DNA from: Paraconiothyrium sp. Pb-2020
Lineage: Eukaryota; Ascomycota; Dothideomycetes; Pleosporales; Didymosphaeriaceae
Assembly (NCBI GenBank): GCA_022419385.1
Contig: JAJUBI010000001.1
Location: forward strand, 3,906,001 to 3,970,000
DNA: 64,000 nucleotides
Direction of reading: 5' to 3'
The translations under genes and the position numbers were made by a program. This document shows, in pieces, positions 21,801 through 33,695 of this stretch; position 1 is the stretch's first letter, and every line of letters starts with the position of its first letter. The notes under the pieces are model-generated. The model saw nothing but the letters and a program-made list of their open reading frames with translations. It ran no database searches and was not told where the DNA came from.

Positions 21801-23928
21801 TTCTGTGGTTCCAGTGAGAGCATTGCGAACACTCGATTTGATATATCCTTGCAGAGCTGCGTCGCCTAGTGCAAGGTCAAAAGACTTAGGTACTCTGGGC
21901 GAAGTCAGAAGGGCTTCAAGAGCCTTAGCCTTAGTTGGCGAATCTGGTCCTTCAAGAATAGCCTTGAGAGTGGCTGCCCAGGCCTGACCAAACGAAGGCG
22001 AATCGGATAAAGAGTAGAGAATGTCCACCAGATGTGACGAGGATGGCGAAAGAATTAGTCTTGGCAATTCCGAGCCGATGAATTGCTTGAGTTCGTCAGT
22101 TACTTCTAGGTCTGCAAGCACCAAGTCGGGGTTGCGATTCAGAAGTTCCGCTACAGCACCTGCTGCTCCATATGGTTTGCCATTCCGGTTAGAAATGACA
22201 GTCAGCGCTTCGCGCATGATGGTGGTACATGAGCGTTGGAATATTGTCTTTAAATGTGGTCTGCTTTCGCCTTCAAGCGCTAGCTTCTGGAGGGCTGCGA
22301 GCCGCGAGGCTTTCTGTGTCAGAGTGTTCTGAGATTTCTCGTAATCCTTAGACTGTTCCGGAGCTGATACCTTGATGTCGTTGACAAACTGCGTGATGAA
22401 GTTGGGCCAAGTGGATTCCAGGATCATCGGCATGTTTCCTACTGTCATAGCTTTGGCCACAAGGTGGGATGCGTTCGTTGGTACGCTCCAATCGCTGGTA
22501 TCTGGAGAAGGTCGCAAATGCTGAGCAATCATTGGTAGAATCATGTCTTCGAGTACCTTGGTTTGGTCTTCGCTGGTTAAATCAGCGCATAGCGCGCTGG
22601 CAAGTCCGAGATAGGAACCGTAGGCGGACTCTAAGTTAATTCTCGATTCGTCTCTCCTCGAAATGCCGTCGTGCATAGCGGTGAGAAGTTTTATAGCGTC
22701 TGCGGCATCTGAAGGTAGAGCGGCTTTAGGTATAGCCTGAAGCAGACTAGTCACCTTATTCCAGAACTGTTGCGGACCAGCCTGTGAGCCCTTTTTCAAG
22801 AATTGACGTAGCCTCCGGTCAGCCGATGTCTTGCTCTTGTAGTCGTCCGTCCATACTGTCGGGTAAGCAGTGGTGAGCAGTGTCAGAGTGTCGACATAAT
22901 CTAATGAAGATCCAGTTTGGTCGGAGTCGAGACCGGTTGAGAGGTAGGCCTTGCTGATGGCTTGTAAGTTACCTTTCACTGCTTCTGTAGTCGGTGTCAG
23001 TAGGCGCACTGTATCACTGCAGAATGGCCATTTACCAGGCTGTTTGTCCAAACAGGTCTTGAGAAATCGGTGAATTGCCTTCCGTACAGACGCGTCAGTG
23101 TGTGATGCAAACTCCCAAAGCTTCTTGTCGCCAAGAAGACTATCATAGTCTGATTGGTATTTGGAGACCTCCTCCGTCTTCAGATTCGCCAACAGGCTGC
23201 CTAGTAGAGATATGCATGCAGATATGACTCTGCTGAACTTGGCTTCTGCATCATCCGGACTGACAGTACGTTCGTCACTGAGGGTCTGCGGCGTCTCCTT
23301 GTCTATTGCATCTCGACAGTATTCTAGTATATGTTGCTGGTATGCTCGGCGTATGTTCTGGATCTTTTCTGATGTGTTGAACACCTGACGCAGCGCGTTC
23401 TGTGTCGCGTCTACCACCGACCGATCGCTATCGTACAGCCCACATAACCATGCGCCGACCGACTTGGGCATATGTTTTGCGAACCTCTTGCCGGCCGCGG
23501 CAGCCAGCTGGCCTTGTAAGGCGTGTGCATTACTCCGGACGAAGCGACCGTTGTCTATTGAAGCACGAGGATACATTTTGACCTGCAGACAAGGATAAAT
23601 TACTACAGGCATGGTATGTACATGCATGAGGCAAACGCACCCATGCTTCTAACAGCCCCTCCTCCACGGGCTCTTCCGACTTCGCGACATGTGCTTGTAG
23701 GTCTTCCAACGCCCGAGCCTTGGTCGTGCTGTCCTTCTTCGACAAGTTCTTGAAGTATACTACAACATTGGCGTCGGAAATTGGGGAGAGGTCGGGCGGC
23801 TCTGTTACGTGGGAGAGCTGTGACGAGCTGGTGCCGAACGCAGGCGTCGAGGAACCGAAGGCAGAGCCGAATGTGCTCGTCGCAGCTCGGGCGCTGCTTG
23901 CCTGCGCCTTGGTCGGTCGCTTGCTCAT
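18823..23928 (-). CDS. LTN1: Listerin E3 ubiquitin ligase
   Basis: Five exons (23928-23641, 23582-20726, 20674-20543, 20493-20208, 20161-18823) with introns of 49-58 bp join in phase to 1633 aa, close to yeast Ltn1/Rkr1 (1562). The C-terminus is a RING domain with the pattern CAIC, CSTC, HGGC and CPLC in its last 50 residues. The N-terminus shows the conserved listerin start region (NVVVYFKNLSKKDSTTKARAL). The middle is a long helical HEAT-repeat-like array. Listerin works in ribosome-associated quality control: it binds stalled 60S subunits and ubiquitinates the trapped nascent chain in the cytosol. The start ATG precedes a Ser/Ala-rich linker with FG dipeptides. It is divergent from XPD. 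Confidence 0.96.
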
Positions 23929-24230
23929 TATGGAAGTGTCCGGGAGATGAAGGGAAATGCGGTTGAAAGGAGCGACACCAGACGTGCGGAGGAGAACGCA
24001 AACAGTACGGCACAAACGTCTGGTTGAAGTGAAAATGCGGTCCCACGATGACGGCACCTCTCAGTTTGGCGGGGCACCCCTGCTCATAGTCTAGTCTAGA
24101 TGTGGTAAAGTCAAAGCGCGCAGAGCCGCGCCTCATCTGAAGGCAACGCTGATCCTCAACTTTCTTTCAACGTGGACGATCAACTTTCCATCGCCACGAC
24201 AAGCTTTCGCGCGGGTGGACCACTATCAAT
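23929..24230. promoter_or_regulatory. Shared LTN1/XPD upstream region
   Basis: Only 302 bp separate the two start codons on opposite strands, so both promoters must lie here or overlap the neighbouring transcripts. No TATA box was clear. Confidence 0.5.
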
Positions 24231-26748
24231 ATGAAGTTCTTCATTGAGTATGTATCCCCGAGCTTGCGCCCGCTTGAGAGGGGACGCGCGTTATGCACCT
24301 TTGCCACTCGTCGCGAGAGTGACACGCCGTCGTACACAGCTTTGCAACACTCGTTAGTAAAGGGATTCATGCTGACATGCACATAGTGAGCTCCCCGTGC
24401 TCTTCCCGTACCCACGGGTATATCCTGAGCAGTATGCCTACATGTGTGACCTTAAGCGCACGCTGGACGCTGGCGGCCACTGCGTCCTTGAGATGCCTTC
24501 AGGCACAGGTAAAACTGTGTCGCTGCTCTCGCTCATCGTGGCGTACCAGCAATTTCATCCTGAAAATCGGAAACTGATCTATTGTTCGCGTACCATGTCT
24601 GAGATCGAGAAAGCCTTGGCCGAGTTAAAGGCACTAATGAAGTATCGGACACAGGAGCTAGGCTATGAAGAGGACTTCAGAGGACTGGGATTGACAAGTC
24701 GAAAGAACTTGTGTCTTCATCCCTCAGTCAAGCGCGAGAAGAGCGGATCTGTCGTCGATGCGCGATGTCGAAGCTTGACTGCTGGCTTTGTGAAAGAGAA
24801 AAAAGAGCGAGGCGAGGATGTCGAGCTATGCGTTTACCACGACAACCTCGACCTATTAGAACCCCATAACCTCATTCCGCCCGGTGTCTGGACTTTTGAC
24901 GGTCTGCTCAAATACGGCGAGCAGCAGAAGCAATGTCCCTACTTCACATCGCGGCGAATGATGTCCTATTGCAATGTCATCATCTATTCCTATCATTACC
25001 TGCTCGATCCTAAGATTGCGGAACGCGTGTCAAAGGAGCTGTCAAAGGACTGCATAGTCGTTTTCGATGAAGCCCACAACATCGATAACGTGTGCATAGA
25101 ATCTCTGAGCATTGATTTGACCGAAGACTCCCTGCGCAAAGCCACTCGTGGTGTCGACAACCTGGATCGCAAGATCAAACAGATGAAAGAAACAGACTCC
25201 GAGAAACTTCAAAACGAGTACGCGAAACTTGTAGAAGGGTTGCGAGCGGCAGACGAAGCGCGAGATGAGAATGCCTTCATGGCGAACCCAGCACTGCCCG
25301 ATGACCTTTTGAAAGAAGCCGTACCCGGCAACATCAGAAGAGCGGAGCATTTCGTAGCATTTCTAAAACGCTTCGTGGAATATCTGAAGACTCGCATGAA
25401 AGTGTTACACGTCATCTCAGAGACTCCACCATCTTTCCTTAGCCATCTCCGAGACCTGACGTTCATCGAGCGCAAACCCCTCCGCTTCTGCGCCGAACGC
25501 CTTACCTCCCTCGTTCGCACACTCGAATTAACGAATATCGAAGACTACCAGCCACTGCAAGAAGTGGCAACCTTCGCTACCCTTGTTGCTACCTATGAAA
25601 CTGGTTTCCTCCTCATCCTCGAGCCCTTCGAATCTGCCACTGCAACTGTACCTAATCCAATCCTGCACTTTACCTGCCTCGATGCCGCCATCGCCATTAA
25701 GCCAGTCTTCGAGCGCTTCTCCTCCGTCATCGTCACATCTGGTACAATGTCGCCTCTAGACATGTACCCCCGAATGCTGAACTTCAACACCGTTGTCCAG
25801 GAATCCTTCACCATGACGCTCTCCCGACGCACCTTCCTCCCCATGATCGTCGACCGCGGCAGCGACCAAGGCCCTATCACCTCCTCGTTCGAACACCGCC
25901 TCGAAATGACCGTCATCCGCAACTTCGGCAGCCTGCTCATAGAATTCTGCAAGCTGACGCCCGACGGTGTCGTCGTCTTCTTCCCCTCGTACCTTTACAT
26001 GGAGAGCATCATCAGCTCATGGCAGGGCATGGGCATCCTCGACACAGTCTGGAAATACAAGCTCATCCTCGTCGAAACGCCCGACGCGCAGGAAACCTCG
26101 CTCGCCCTAGAAACCTTCCGCACCGCATGCAACAACGGCCGCGGCGCCGTCCTCCTCTGCGTCGCACGCGGAAAGGTCTCCGAAGGGATAGACTTCGACC
26201 ACCACTACGGCCGCACCGTCATAAACATGGGCGTCCCTTACCAATACACCGAGTCGCGCATTCTCAAAGCGCGCCTCGAGTTTCTCCGCGAGACGTACCG
26301 CATCAAAGAATCAGACTTCCTCTCCTTCGACGCCATGCGCCACGCAGCACAGTGTCTGGGCCGCGTCATCCGCGGGAAAGACGACTACGGTATCATGGTG
26401 CTTGCGGACAAGCGGTTTGGCAAGAAGATCACGCAGCTGCCGAAGTGGATCCAGATGGGTCTTGAAATCAAGAATACGAAGCTGAGCGTGGACCAGGCGG
26501 TCAATAATGCGAAGGCTTTTCTGCGCGAGATGAGCGTGCCGTATTCGAGGGGTCAGGGGGATGGACATTCGAGTTGGAGTCTGGCGGACCTGGAGTCGCA
26601 CCAGGCGAAGAAGAAGGCGGAGGCTATCAGCGGGACGGAGAATCCTACTACGAGGGCGTTGGAGGGCAGGGCGGAGAGAGTGGTGGAGGTCGAGGATGAG
26701 TTTGGGGGCGCCGGTATGGACGATGTCATGGCGGGATTGGACGGGTAG
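24231..26748 (+). CDS. RAD3: TFIIH 5'-3' DNA helicase XPD/Rad3
   Basis: A 17-bp first exon (24231-24247) and a 139-bp intron lead to the main exon 24387-26748, giving 792 aa, the usual length of fungal XPD. The joined N-terminus reads MKFFIDELPVLFPYPR, the family start. Seen motifs are Walker A PSGTGKT (43-49), the DEAH box at 233-236, and motif VI GRVIRGKDDYG. The four iron-sulfur cysteines are at about 115, 133, 154 and 189, matching human C116/C134/C155/C190. XPD opens DNA in nucleotide excision repair and is a structural part of TFIIH for RNA polymerase II initiation. The C-terminal 70 residues are acidic and variable. The sequence looks fully functional. Confidence 0.97.
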
Positions 26749-27399
26749 GCTGCGCAAGTCGCCGTCACCGGAAGAGGTGGCTATTTGACAGCAAAGCATG
26801 CCGCTACTGGTGGTTTGTCCCCTGTAACTGGCTTGAGGGTTTCGGGACGGATGCGTTTGGATCGCGTGGAACAATTGGGTTCAAAAGAATACTCCCCGTT
26901 CATCCGCGTCGTACACTTTGTAGAATGTATGTTCATTCAATGACGAAAATTTCACTTATCCGCAAACGTCAAGATGGCTGTCCTTATTTTTGGGGACTGT
27001 GAGCCATCTGCCACGTTCGCACATTTCGCATGATCACATCCGCCACGTGGGCCATTCCGCACGCAGGTAGATCCTTCACCGTGATTGTGGCGTGGTTAAT
27101 AGCTGTATTTCAAGTAAGCAGGTTGTGAGACATGAGCACGAGCTTATTAGTGAAAGAGTAGATGTATTACGATTATGCGTGAATGCCCTATAAAAGTATG
27201 AAGCCGTTGCGCCTTAGTCCCATGTGTCGTGTCCAGCGAGGGGTATGCGTAGTCGTCCGTTCGTAAGTGTCGTGTGAGGGTATCATGTAAGCTGCGTCGT
27301 ATGCTGCGCAGCGCAAAACTCCAAAAACGCCGGATACCATAATCATAACCAGGCAAACTCCCTCGGGAACATATTCCATGCTAAGGCATGACATGGTCC
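26749..27399. other. Convergent intergenic region
   Basis: 3' regions of XPD and the Yippee gene. Minus-strand frames at 26311-26874 are shadows of XPD. No feature was seen. Confidence 0.4.
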
Positions 27400-28104
27400 T
27401 CAGAATTTCTTACCCCTCCTCCTCCTCGCTGCAAGCTGCGGCGTCCACATCCCCGCAAACAAGTCCTCGCACTCATCCTCATCCTGGCTGTCAAACTCGA
27501 CATTCTCATCGAGGACTCCATCCCTCATTTCTTCTTCTCCCTGCTCCGCCTCGTGGGAAACCTCCCAACCCGTCCCCCTAGCCACCCTCTTCGTCTCCAA
27601 GATGTACTTCCCAACCTTGTACCGCTGACTCTCCTCCTCGGCTTCGACGTACTTCCAGCCCAACACGCTGCCACATTGCCTACAGCTGATATCGCTCACG
27701 GTGTGTGCACCGGTGACGAGTTGTCGGGGCACGGCTTTGTGCGTGTGTGTGTTCGGTAGATCTCCCACCTTCATGTCCTCTGCTCTGGGCGGACTGCTGG
27801 GATTGTGGATGGCCGAGGGCGGTGGTGGTGAAACGAGGTATGCGCGGCCGTGGCGGCCGGTAAAGCCTTTGCTGATAATCGAGGATGTGGGGATCAGGTC
27901 TGCGAGGCACTTTGCGCAGCGGAGGTGGGATGTTGTGGTGTTTGACGCCAAGTACGATGTTGGTTGCGGTGGTGAGGTGGAGGGTGACGGCACAGTCGAG
28001 TTTGTAGAAGCGGTAGCAGCGGAGCTGCGGCGGCGGCGGAAGGGAATGCTTGGGAGGAGGTAGAGAGGGAAGGGTGCGGGTGTAGCGTGTGAGAGGATGG
28101 CCAT
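27400..28104 (-). CDS. Yippee-like zinc-binding protein
   Basis: A single exon of 234 aa. The Yippee/Mis18-type fold is shown by two CxxC pairs (C63/C66 in LRCAKC and C141/C144 in ISCRQC), the SKGFTGRHGRAYL loop, and the GSVLGWKYVEA and YKVGKYILE strands. The spacing between the pairs is longer than in short Yippee proteins because of a Pro-rich insert at about 93-115. An N-terminal Ser/Thr/Pro-rich extension and an acidic, then basic, C-terminal tail (ARRRRGKK) surround the domain. Yeast Moh1 is the nearest named relative in mind; its role is poorly defined. A nuclear location is suggested only by the basic tail. Confidence 0.88.
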   Translation of the reverse strand: MAILSHATPAPFPLYLLPSIPFRRRRSSAATASTNSTVPSPSTSPPQPTSYLASNTTTSHLRCAKCLADLIPTSSIISKGFTGRHGRAYLVSPPPPSAIHNPSSPPRAEDMKVGDLPNTHTHKAVPRQLVTGAHTVSDISCRQCGSVLGWKYVEAEEESQRYKVGKYILETKRVARGTGWEVSHEAEQGEEEMRDGVLDENVEFDSQDEDECEDLFAGMWTPQLAARRRRGKKF

Positions 28105-28989
28105 GTTAACGGTTGGCTGGCGGTGTGGTGGGCGGTGAGCCTGTCGCGGAAGTAAGGCTTCAATTGTCTCGTATGTTGTTTTTAGTGTTGCTGCTCAGCC
28201 AGGAGCGCGAGAGATAAGTGCAGATTTGTATTATGAGAAAGGTAGAAGGCCGGTGCGCTCCGGTGCGACTGCAACCGGGCCTTGAGCGTGGTTGCCGGTG
28301 TTGGTACGGTTGACGATGGGCGTGTGACGTGAGTATCCCCGCGCTAGTATGACGCGCTAGATGCTACCGATAAAGCCGGTGACGGACGCCACAAGCGACG
28401 AGGAATGCTTATCGCGGCTGGCTTCGACAACAACACTGTCGTCAAAGTATGTATGGTGAAAGATGGAGGAGGTAGAAGAGGGGAACAGAATCGTTACTAT
28501 GCAGCAGCAGGCATGTTCCATGGCAAGACGTGTTCGATCTAATGTCGCTGATCCGCATTGCCGAATCACGCACCTCCATACCCATCACGCGCATCACTTA
28601 GATGAGCTCACGAATTGTCACGCGTTCGATCTAGCTACTATTCCCGTGATGCGTGAGGAGTACCTCAAACGGTCGTGTCCACCGTCTAACGCTAGGTTAC
28701 CCTACTTTGTGCTACGCATACGGGCTTAGGCTGAGGGAAACAATGCCGAAACATTCTAGCTTACCACGGTTTGGATCTTTTACTAAAACCTCTTAAACAT
28801 GCTGTAGTCCGGTATCCAAATGACTTTCAATCTGAGGAGCTGTCCCCGCAAGTGCGTCTTGTATCGAGAACTCCCCCCTTGCCATATCCAGTCCAGAACA
28901 TTAAGCCGGCGTCTAATGTAAGAGCAGCTCGTCGTCAGTAATACGCTGTATACTGAGGATAGCAGCAGATGATTATTCTCTCAACAACA
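28105..28989. other. Intergenic stretch
   Basis: 5' flank of the Yippee gene and then non-coding sequence. No gene, RNA or repeat was recognised. Confidence 0.4.
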
Positions 28990-29740
28990 GAGCCGAACCT
29001 GTGTGTTCTTGACTGTCTGTAATCAGACCTCAGTTGGCGCAGTCGAAATCAAGCATCCTCCATCAAAGAGATCTGTGGGTAGCTCTGGAATACATGGAGG
29101 ACGGCATTTTGACAGATATTGTAACCTTCAACATCATGTCAGAAGGACATGTCGCAGCCGTCTGCCGTGAGGTATTGAAACACCAACATCCTACTCGCCA
29201 TCACTAATTTTGCTAATCCTTAAATGGAGTTCGTGTATATCAAAACAGAACAGCTTCTTTTCGATCAGGCATGCCACGCCGTCTCTCTGCAATGAGGTAT
29301 TCTTGTTGCTGCAATGGTTTGCAGACAGGTATATATGTAGATGTCCACCATCTCGTCCCTGGAGACCTCGGAAGCTAGCACGTGTGCTGCCCGTCCAGTT
29401 TAGAGGCGTGATGAGTAGGGTGTTATTTCCATGGAGCAGAATACCCAACCAAGCAAGAGTTCTTGAAGGGCAGATTATTGAGGCGGTGCTGTCGCGCTCT
29501 ATCAATATATGGGAAGTTGGCTTGACGTATCAGAGCCGTGACTACAACTTAGGCATCATCCACGCTTCGAATTGCAGAAAGGACTGAGATACGGCCACAC
29601 CAGGAAACGTGAGCTGCACTTGTTCTACCACACTACCAACCAAGGAAGCACTGTGCAACTAAAGCAGAGAAGTAGCGAAGATGGTTGGTTCTCCTTTTGG
29701 TGTATGTTTGGCGCTTACAAGGACGCGTGATGGAGCTGCT
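28990..29740 (+). pseudogene. PAK/Ste20-like protein kinase relic
   Basis: Positions 29070-29171 encode 34 codons that read like the kinase hinge and helix D/E of PAK/Ste20 kinases: DLWVALEYMEDGILTDIV, then FNIMSEGHVAAVCRE, followed by a GTATTG that could be an old splice donor. About 60 bp on, GVRV then YIKTEQLLF resembles a corrupted GVIHRDIKSDNILL catalytic loop with HRD lost. Near 29680 KMVGSPF resembles the TMVGSPYWMAPE activation segment. Stops and frame changes separate the pieces, and the ATP-binding lobe is not found upstream. It is a decayed partial copy. The hinge block is confident; the two later blocks are weaker. Confidence 0.65.
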
Positions 29741-31814
29741 CAGTACGGTAAGCTCGTCCTTTTCTAGGCTTGGTGGCGTCGCCCTGACATATTGCTAAGC
29801 AATGGCATTGCTCAAATCATTGCGTAAATGCCTAAAACAGATTGTGAAGGGGACGAAGCGGAAGTCGAGAAACACATCCTAGGCTAGATTGGTCTATCCC
29901 CAAAAATCAATAGGTGTAGAAGAACTTAGTGGCCTCCGATCAACATGTATAAACGCGATCCGAGGAGCAAGATCGACCACGAGGTATGCATGAATGTCGG
30001 GCTACGGGGACGTCCGTCGCATCTTCATCTGGCAGAGGTCTCAGAGGGCCTTCTGATGGGCGACCAAACGGGCGACCGTGATGGATGCTCTGCGGAAAGT
30101 CCATGTACCCCACAGCCTCACCTGCGGCCTGGACCCAGCGCGTATTCGTGAAGATCAATAAATGCGTCCAATGGTAGTGTGACGCTGGGCAGAATTCTCA
30201 TCACGTTCCCCCGTTTGGCAGACCCGTGGGGGAGCGCCAAATATTGGTGTGTGATGAGATGCAGGCGCGTCAAGCGAGGGCCGCTTAGGGAAAGCGCGGC
30301 ATGCTCAACGGCTTCGTCGGTGTTTAACGAGGCGGGGTCTGCAGATGAGGAAATGAAGGCGTGATGCAGCTTCAGACGGCTCTTGGACAGCCAACAGACG
30401 ATGAGGGAGGGCGAGGTTGGAGACCGGAGTAAGACAACAATTGTAAACAAACATTGAAGCCACTCTCCTCTGCGTTGCTCGATTGGAATAGGGCAAGCAG
30501 CGCTAGACGTTAGCTAAGGGCATGGAGCGTCCAGTGTCTCGCTAGATGGACACCTCAGGCGTAAAGCAACGAATGGCAGACACATACGTAGTCAATTAGC
30601 TGGCAGAGCAATCCTGCGCATTCTCACGTGCAGTAGGCCGGGCGCCGGGGTGGGGAAGATGAAAGGTGCAGTCCATACGGGAGAGTGCCCGCTGCGTGTT
30701 TCCGAAGTGTCGCATGGCGTTGGCAGCGGGAGTGGGCGAGGATTGACAAGTGTTCGTGCAGTCGATGCAGGGGCTCGCGGCACAGGCCACGCACTTCCCG
30801 ATGCGGCCAGGCGCGTGGATTTCGCGTCGGTCTTCACAGTGGCGCCTCTGGAGCCGTCGCAGCTTCGGGGCGCGATTGGGGTGCTCTTGGGGGTTAGCTG
30901 GTGGGCTGAGGGCACGAGTGCAGTGGATTGCGCGTGCCCACACCCAGTGACGAGGCGGGCGTGCGCTGGTGGAAGCGCGGAATGCGTGTGGTGCGGTGTG
31001 GTGGTGGAGCTCGTCGCTGCCGTTAGCGCCTGGTCCGAGCGGCCTCCAAGAGCGACCGCAGCCCCAAGCGCCTGCCCCGACCCAGTTCCCGCCAGCTTTT
31101 GGCTTTCACCGCAACCTCACCTTCGCCCACGCAGCCATCCGCCTCTCGCCATGTCCTGAGAACGGCTGGTCGCGCCTCCCGACGATTTTCCTTGCGTCTG
31201 ACGACTCCCATTACCTTCTACGCCGCCCATGGACCAATCTCAGTGACGCGCCCGAGCCGCCGCCTGATCGCGCTGCCACTCGCCTATCCGCCGCCATCGA
31301 CCGTCGACCTCCGCAAGTCCCCAGGCACTCCGCGTCGCTGCCCCAACGTTGCGCGAGCTTGCTACTACTCGTAGCGTATATCGTCAGGCACTCCCCAATT
31401 TCCTTGCACCATCGGACGCGCGCTCGCCCGGTACCTGCGCGTCAAGCTACGCGCCGGCCTTCCAACGACCTCTCTACGACCTTTCCTTGCCTGTGTCGCC
31501 ACTGCGACCCGCAGTGAACTGTGCTCGACGCTCTGCAACAGCCTTGCGACCGATATAACGCGGCGCGGGTCCCCTTGATCGCTCGTGTAACCTGTGGTGC
31601 AGCCGCACAGTCGCGTTCGCAGCTTGTGAACGACTGCTGTCTCCCGTCAGCATCACCCTGCATTTGCACCAACCAGGCCCTCCAGCTATTGGACTCGTGC
31701 TTGATCTTGTTTGCGCTCCTTGCAGACCCTGGAGATTGGGCTCTTGCACCCCGGAATTTACGCATCGAATTCGAAGTGCATTTACCAATATCCCCCCGTA
31801 TCTCCAACTTCACC
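29741..31814. other. Intergenic stretch and probable long 5' leader
   Basis: No recognised gene. The open frame 30450-30118 (minus, 110 codons) and several GC-rich frames at 30590-31560 have no family features. From about 31000 the plus strand is C/T-rich with short upstream ATGs, as in long fungal 5' leaders, and runs into the next gene. Confidence 0.4.
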
Positions 31815-33695
31815 ATGGAGGACCGTCCCCACCTGTCAATTACCCTACCCCGGAACTTCATGTTCCATTACCAGGACGGCCAGGCGCCACGAACCCCAGA
31901 GCCGGATGCGCAGCTAGAAGAACTACAACCACCGCCACCGCCGCGACAAGTGCTCAAGGTCCGCCGTCGCCGCACAACCTTCGTACCGACTCAAATATTC
32001 AACGACCCGGACGATGGCATGCCCATCCCCACTATCGAGGGACCGGAGCTTCACTCTGACGCCTCAGCAGAGCTTCCCACCTTGCCTGACGTTGACAATG
32101 AATACCTATCTCCAGCATTGACTTGGAGCCGCATGCTCTCGCCACCGAAGACGCCTGTGTCGCAGATGGGCAGCTTGAGCAGCTTTGAGGGGCTGCAGCA
32201 CTGGTCCGAGATGGACCAGGCCAGCCAGAGCGAGACTTCGAGCAGGCCAACCTCATCTTCGGGCTTTTCTGATTCTTCTCACTCTTCTTTCGATAGCTTT
32301 GAATCGTTCCCTTCGCTTGGTGGAAGCTGTCCAAGCTCTGAAGATGAGAGGCTCGACCCGTTCATATTCTGTTCTCCTGCCCCCAAGCATACACCCATGC
32401 TGAGCTCGCCCCTAGTCCCTCAACAACGACAGCAAGCGAAGCTTAAGCTGAAGGCCACATTCACCGAGGAAATGGATTACCACCTGTGGATGACTTACAT
32501 GAAATACCTTCAGGATCCTACTGTGACCCCTTTCAAGGCACTGCCTACTACCGTGCCACCGAATGGTGTATGCCATCGCGTTGCTCGTCTGGCGAGGCAC
32601 ACCTGGAAGGGTCCTCGGAAATCACCACTCGCAACCGGTGTGCGTTTTGCTTCGCGTGTCGTTTCTCGCAGTGGCACTCCTGATACAATCAGACCTGCCA
32701 AGAGTGGCAGCAGCACTCCAGTGCCGGGAGCGAACAAGCCGTACCCACGGTTCCCAGCAGAAAAGCAGGTGCGGAGGCGTTTGAGGTACCTGGCTAAGCA
32801 GAAGCCGACGCTCTCTGCTCATTATCAGCGCTTGATGCATCGCTCACCCTCGCCATTGCAGTCATCACCGCCGCCTGAGTCATCTCGGCCTGCTGCCTTG
32901 TCATCACCATTCTCGCAGCCGGCTCCAAGCTTTTCTACGCGCGATATGAACATATCGTTGGCGACAAGCACTGCACCATCTATGCAGGCTGGCAACCCTC
33001 TGTCACAGTTAGCCAACAACGACACCCCCCGACCCGCAGAGGTCGACAGGGCCCATATGCGAGCCTCAGCACACCAGAAGTCTCAATCTCTCCACGTCGG
33101 ACTGGGCTTGGGCTTGAGCAACGTGTACGGATCTCCTCCGGATAGTGATCCTCAGTCGAACGACGTAGTCATGACGCAGCCCAGTGCTCGGACGTGGCAT
33201 GGGGCATCGGCACGCCCTCCCAAGCTGGGCTCTCCCGTGCAACTGCATGCGCCGCGACCCATGTCGCGTGCCTTCAAGCGCAGAGCCCTGCACAACTTCG
33301 AAGACCAAGCCCGAAACCGAGGCAACAGCTTCATCAGCCATGTCTTTGGTGCGCCAGCGGAGTCTAGCCACCGCCGTGTACGAAGCCGGGGCTTCAGCTT
33401 GGGCGACATGGTGGAAGGCTCCCGCCGACTGCCTTTGTCCACCAGCGGCCCAGCTGGGTTCAACCCGTTCGCGAACCCACCTGGAGTCACTCAAGCCAAC
33501 GCTCAGCAACTTTCTCCCGTGAGCCCCGCAGAAGTCCAAGGACGTGCGACTATCCGTCTTGGTTCGCCGTTTGGCGGTCGACCGAGCAACACATTCCCGC
33601 GAGCATCGACATCGCATGGCTTCGAACTCCCAGCTTCTTTTGAGCAACGCTTTGCCGCCTTACCCAGCGACCCCGCCACTCTGCAACGTTATTAG
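31815..33695 (+). CDS. Large disordered protein of unknown function
   Basis: A single frame. The start at 31815 lies in a good context (CACCATGG) and gives 626 aa; the frame is open further 5' but that part looks like leader. Most of the protein is low-complexity Ser/Pro-rich. One block stands out at residues about 216-262: FTEEMDYHLWMTYMKYLQD followed by TPFKALP, PPNGVCHRVARLARHTWKG. Its Trp/Tyr spacing recalls small helical DNA-binding modules (Myb/SANT-like), but I cannot assign it. Basic patches (RRRLRYLAKQK, SRAFKRRALHNF, HRRVRSRGF) suggest nuclear or nucleic-acid contact. It stands alone, with very long flanking non-coding DNA, as is common for fungal regulators. Confidence 0.75.
   Translation: MEDRPHLSITLPRNFMFHYQDGQAPRTPEPDAQLEELQPPPPPRQVLKVRRRRTTFVPTQIFNDPDDGMPIPTIEGPELHSDASAELPTLPDVDNEYLSPALTWSRMLSPPKTPVSQMGSLSSFEGLQHWSEMDQASQSETSSRPTSSSGFSDSSHSSFDSFESFPSLGGSCPSSEDERLDPFIFCSPAPKHTPMLSSPLVPQQRQQAKLKLKATFTEEMDYHLWMTYMKYLQDPTVTPFKALPTTVPPNGVCHRVARLARHTWKGPRKSPLATGVRFASRVVSRSGTPDTIRPAKSGSSTPVPGANKPYPRFPAEKQVRRRLRYLAKQKPTLSAHYQRLMHRSPSPLQSSPPPESSRPAALSSPFSQPAPSFSTRDMNISLATSTAPSMQAGNPLSQLANNDTPRPAEVDRAHMRASAHQKSQSLHVGLGLGLSNVYGSPPDSDPQSNDVVMTQPSARTWHGASARPPKLGSPVQLHAPRPMSRAFKRRALHNFEDQARNRGNSFISHVFGAPAESSHRRVRSRGFSLGDMVEGSRRLPLSTSGPAGFNPFANPPGVTQANAQQLSPVSPAEVQGRATIRLGSPFGGRPSNTFPRASTSHGFELPASFEQRFAALPSDPATLQRY

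Noticed and set aside
26019..26465. 148-codon Arg/Pro-rich frame inside XPD
   Set aside because: It is another frame of the XPD exon in GC-rich codons; composition is that of a shadow frame.
30590..31517. Several overlapping GC-rich frames on both strands
   Set aside because: GC-rich DNA yields long chance frames; none has a recognised domain, and part is likely the leader of the gene at 31815.
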